This document shows positions 62,946 to 64,000 of a DNA stretch of 64,000 nt, piece after piece (position 1 is the first letter of the stretch; the number at the start of each line of letters is the position of its first letter). This stretch comes from JBBQZP01 sp038207585 (lineage in GTDB: Bacteria > Pseudomonadota > Alphaproteobacteria > Rhodobacterales > Rhodobacteraceae), in assembly GCA_038207585.1 (NCBI GenBank), contig JBBQZP010000010.1:1-64000 (forward strand). The letters run 5' to 3'. The translations under genes and the position numbers were made by a program. The notes under the pieces are model-generated. The model did not search any database, was not told the origin of the DNA, and saw only the letters and a program-made list of their open reading frames with translations.

Positions 62946-63980
62946 CTATCGTCGTTTCAGTCGCGCCGCGCGCCAGGTGTCGGCAAAGCGCATCACATCC
63001 TCTTTTGCCACATCCGGCCCCAGCGAGACGCGGATGGCCGAGGCTGCGGCGTCTGCATCGTAGCCCATCGCCGTCAGCACCCGGCTTGCGCGCACCTTGC
63101 CGCTGGAACAGGCAGAGCCTGCCGAAACCGCAAAGCCCGCAAGGTCCATCTGCATCACCTGCGTCTCGCCTTTCCAGCCCGGCGAAATCAGGCAAAGCGT
63201 GTTTGGCAAGCGCGGCCCGCCTTTCCCGACAGAAATAGTCTTTAATTCCGGATCAGACAATGCCGTTTCTAGAATATTTCTAAGTTCGGCCACCCGGCCC
63301 CACATTCCGTCCGCCAGATCACGCCCTGCCGCCTCGGCCGCTGCACCGAATCCTGCTATGCCGATCAGGTTTTCGGTGCCCGCCCGCCTGCCCATTTCCT
63401 GCCCGCCGCCGCGCATCTGAGCGGTGACATCCAGCCCGCGCCGCAGTACCAAAGCGCCAACGCCCTTTGGCCCGCCCAGTTTATGCGCCGACACAAGCCC
63501 CATGTCGCAGCCCAGCCAGTTGAACGCGAGCGGCACTTTACCAAAGGCCTGCGTCAGATCACTGACCGCCAAACCCTGCGGCACGTCCTGCATCACCCCG
63601 GTTTCGGAATTGGCCAGTTGCAGTGCCGTGCGCGCAGGGTCCGCCACGGCCACCCTGCCCGCCTGATCCGTGACCAAAGACGCATCGCACCAAGCCGCCA
63701 CCGCATCATGCTCTACCGCAGAACACACCAATCCGCGCCCGCCGCAAGCCAGCGCCGCCGCTTCGGTCGCACTTGAAGTAAAAACGATATCCGCCCCGTC
63801 CGCCCCCAAGGCCAGCGCCACCTGCGCCCGCGCGCGTTCCACCAAAGCCTTGGCCGCGCGCCCCTCGGCATGCACCGACGACGGGTTGCCCACCAGATCC
63901 ATCGCGGCAATCATCGCCGCCCGCGCCTCAGGCCGCAGCGGCGTTGTTGCGTTCCAATCCAGGAAGACCCGCGCGCTCAC
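62946..63980 (-). CDS. NifS/IscS-type cysteine desulfurase
   Basis: This is a 344-residue PLP enzyme with SAHKLGGPKGVGALVLRRG near the PLP lysine and SAGSACSSGKV (active cysteine near residue 287), the group I IscS/NifS pattern. A second, group II desulfurase (SufS) lies at the other end of the operon. The start is GTG 63980, overlapping the stop of the upstream gene (GTGA). Confidence 0.9.
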   Translation of the reverse strand: MSARVFLDWNATTPLRPEARAAMIAAMDLVGNPSSVHAEGRAAKALVERARAQVALALGADGADIVFTSSATEAAALACGGRGLVCSAVEHDAVAAWCDASLVTDQAGRVAVADPARTALQLANSETGVMQDVPQGLAVSDLTQAFGKVPLAFNWLGCDMGLVSAHKLGGPKGVGALVLRRGLDVTAQMRGGGQEMGRRAGTENLIGIAGFGAAAEAAGRDLADGMWGRVAELRNILETALSDPELKTISVGKGGPRLPNTLCLISPGWKGETQVMQMDLAGFAVSAGSACSSGKVRASRVLTAMGYDADAAASAIRVSLGPDVAKEDVMRFADTWRAARLKRR

Positions 63981-64000
63981 TCCTCATCCACCACCCGGAA
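63977..64000 (-). CDS. End of an upstream gene, probably the Rrf2/IscR regulator (partial)
   Basis: Only seven codons and the stop are present: FRVVDEE. The frame overlaps the start of the NifS-like gene. In Rhodobacterales an Rrf2 (IscR-type) repressor begins the suf operon, so this is the probable identity. The seven residues alone cannot prove it. Confidence 0.45.
   Translation of the reverse strand, partial: FRVVDEE

Overview
The window is a GC-rich stretch of an alphaproteobacterial chromosome, almost certainly from the order Rhodobacterales (Roseobacter/Rhodobacter group). The grounds are: the gene order dusB(nifR3)-ntrB-ntrC-ntrY-ntrX-trkA-trkH-hfq-hflX; an NtrC without the sigma-54 contact motif, as known from Rhodobacter capsulatus; a fused ispDF; DUF6456/DUF6477, DUF1127 and DUF1636 proteins; and a suf operon with its own IscS-like desulfurase and, apparently, an Rrf2 regulator. 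The genus cannot be fixed from this window. I saw no prophage, insertion sequence, CRISPR array or rRNA. There is one tRNA (Arg-CCG).

Layout. 1-3.4 kb: aerobic cobalamin synthesis (end of cobB, cobA, a DUF1636 protein), then a cobalamin riboswitch in front of the cobalt transporter genes cbtB and cbtA and of cobF. 3.4-6.7 kb: a MacA-MacB type tripartite export operon on the minus strand. 6.9-10.9 kb: a beta-hydroxyacid dehydrogenase, a penicillin/acyl-homoserine-lactone acylase family enzyme and an overlapping acetyltransferase. 10.9-23 kb: the minus-strand block of nitrogen control, potassium uptake, Hfq and HflX. 23-29.8 kb: isoprenoid (ispDF), phospholipid (pgpA), cinA, a RatA/COQ10-like protein, hpt with a tiny membrane protein, a dihaem cytochrome c, DUF427, lipA and aqpZ.

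29.8-42.6 kb: a DUF6456 helix-turn-helix protein divergent from DUF6477 around a DnaA box; an MttB-family methyltransferase without pyrrolysine; guaA; two DMT exporters; a FadL-type porin; a P-loop ATPase of unknown role; metA; a lipoprotein hydrolase; ppk2; and a TetR regulator. 42.6-46.9 kb: a polyamine-type ABC transporter (potBCA) without a binding-protein gene, directly followed by a KpsS-like capsule gene. 47-52.6 kb: a MocR regulator divergent from a DUF1127 protein, rplM-rpsI, SseB, a uracil-DNA glycosylase family protein and an NhaA-family antiporter. 52.7-55.9 kb: capsule export genes kpsT and kpsE with kdsA. 55.9-56.4 kb: tRNA-Arg and a decayed RTX fragment. 56.4-64 kb: the minus-strand suf operon (iscR end, nifS-like, sufB, unknown membrane protein, sufC, sufD, two YIP1 proteins, sufS).

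Most of the window is core metabolism and regulation. The less ordinary points are: the MocR/DUF1127 operator array; the DnaA box and 9-bp inverted repeat between the DUF6456 and DUF6477 genes; EF-hand-like loops in the cytoplasmic extension of KpsE; the RTX remnant beside tRNA-Arg; an apparent ATA start for HflX; and unknown membrane proteins built into the suf operon. No clearly new multi-gene system could be demonstrated. All functional names rest on reading the sequence without database searches.
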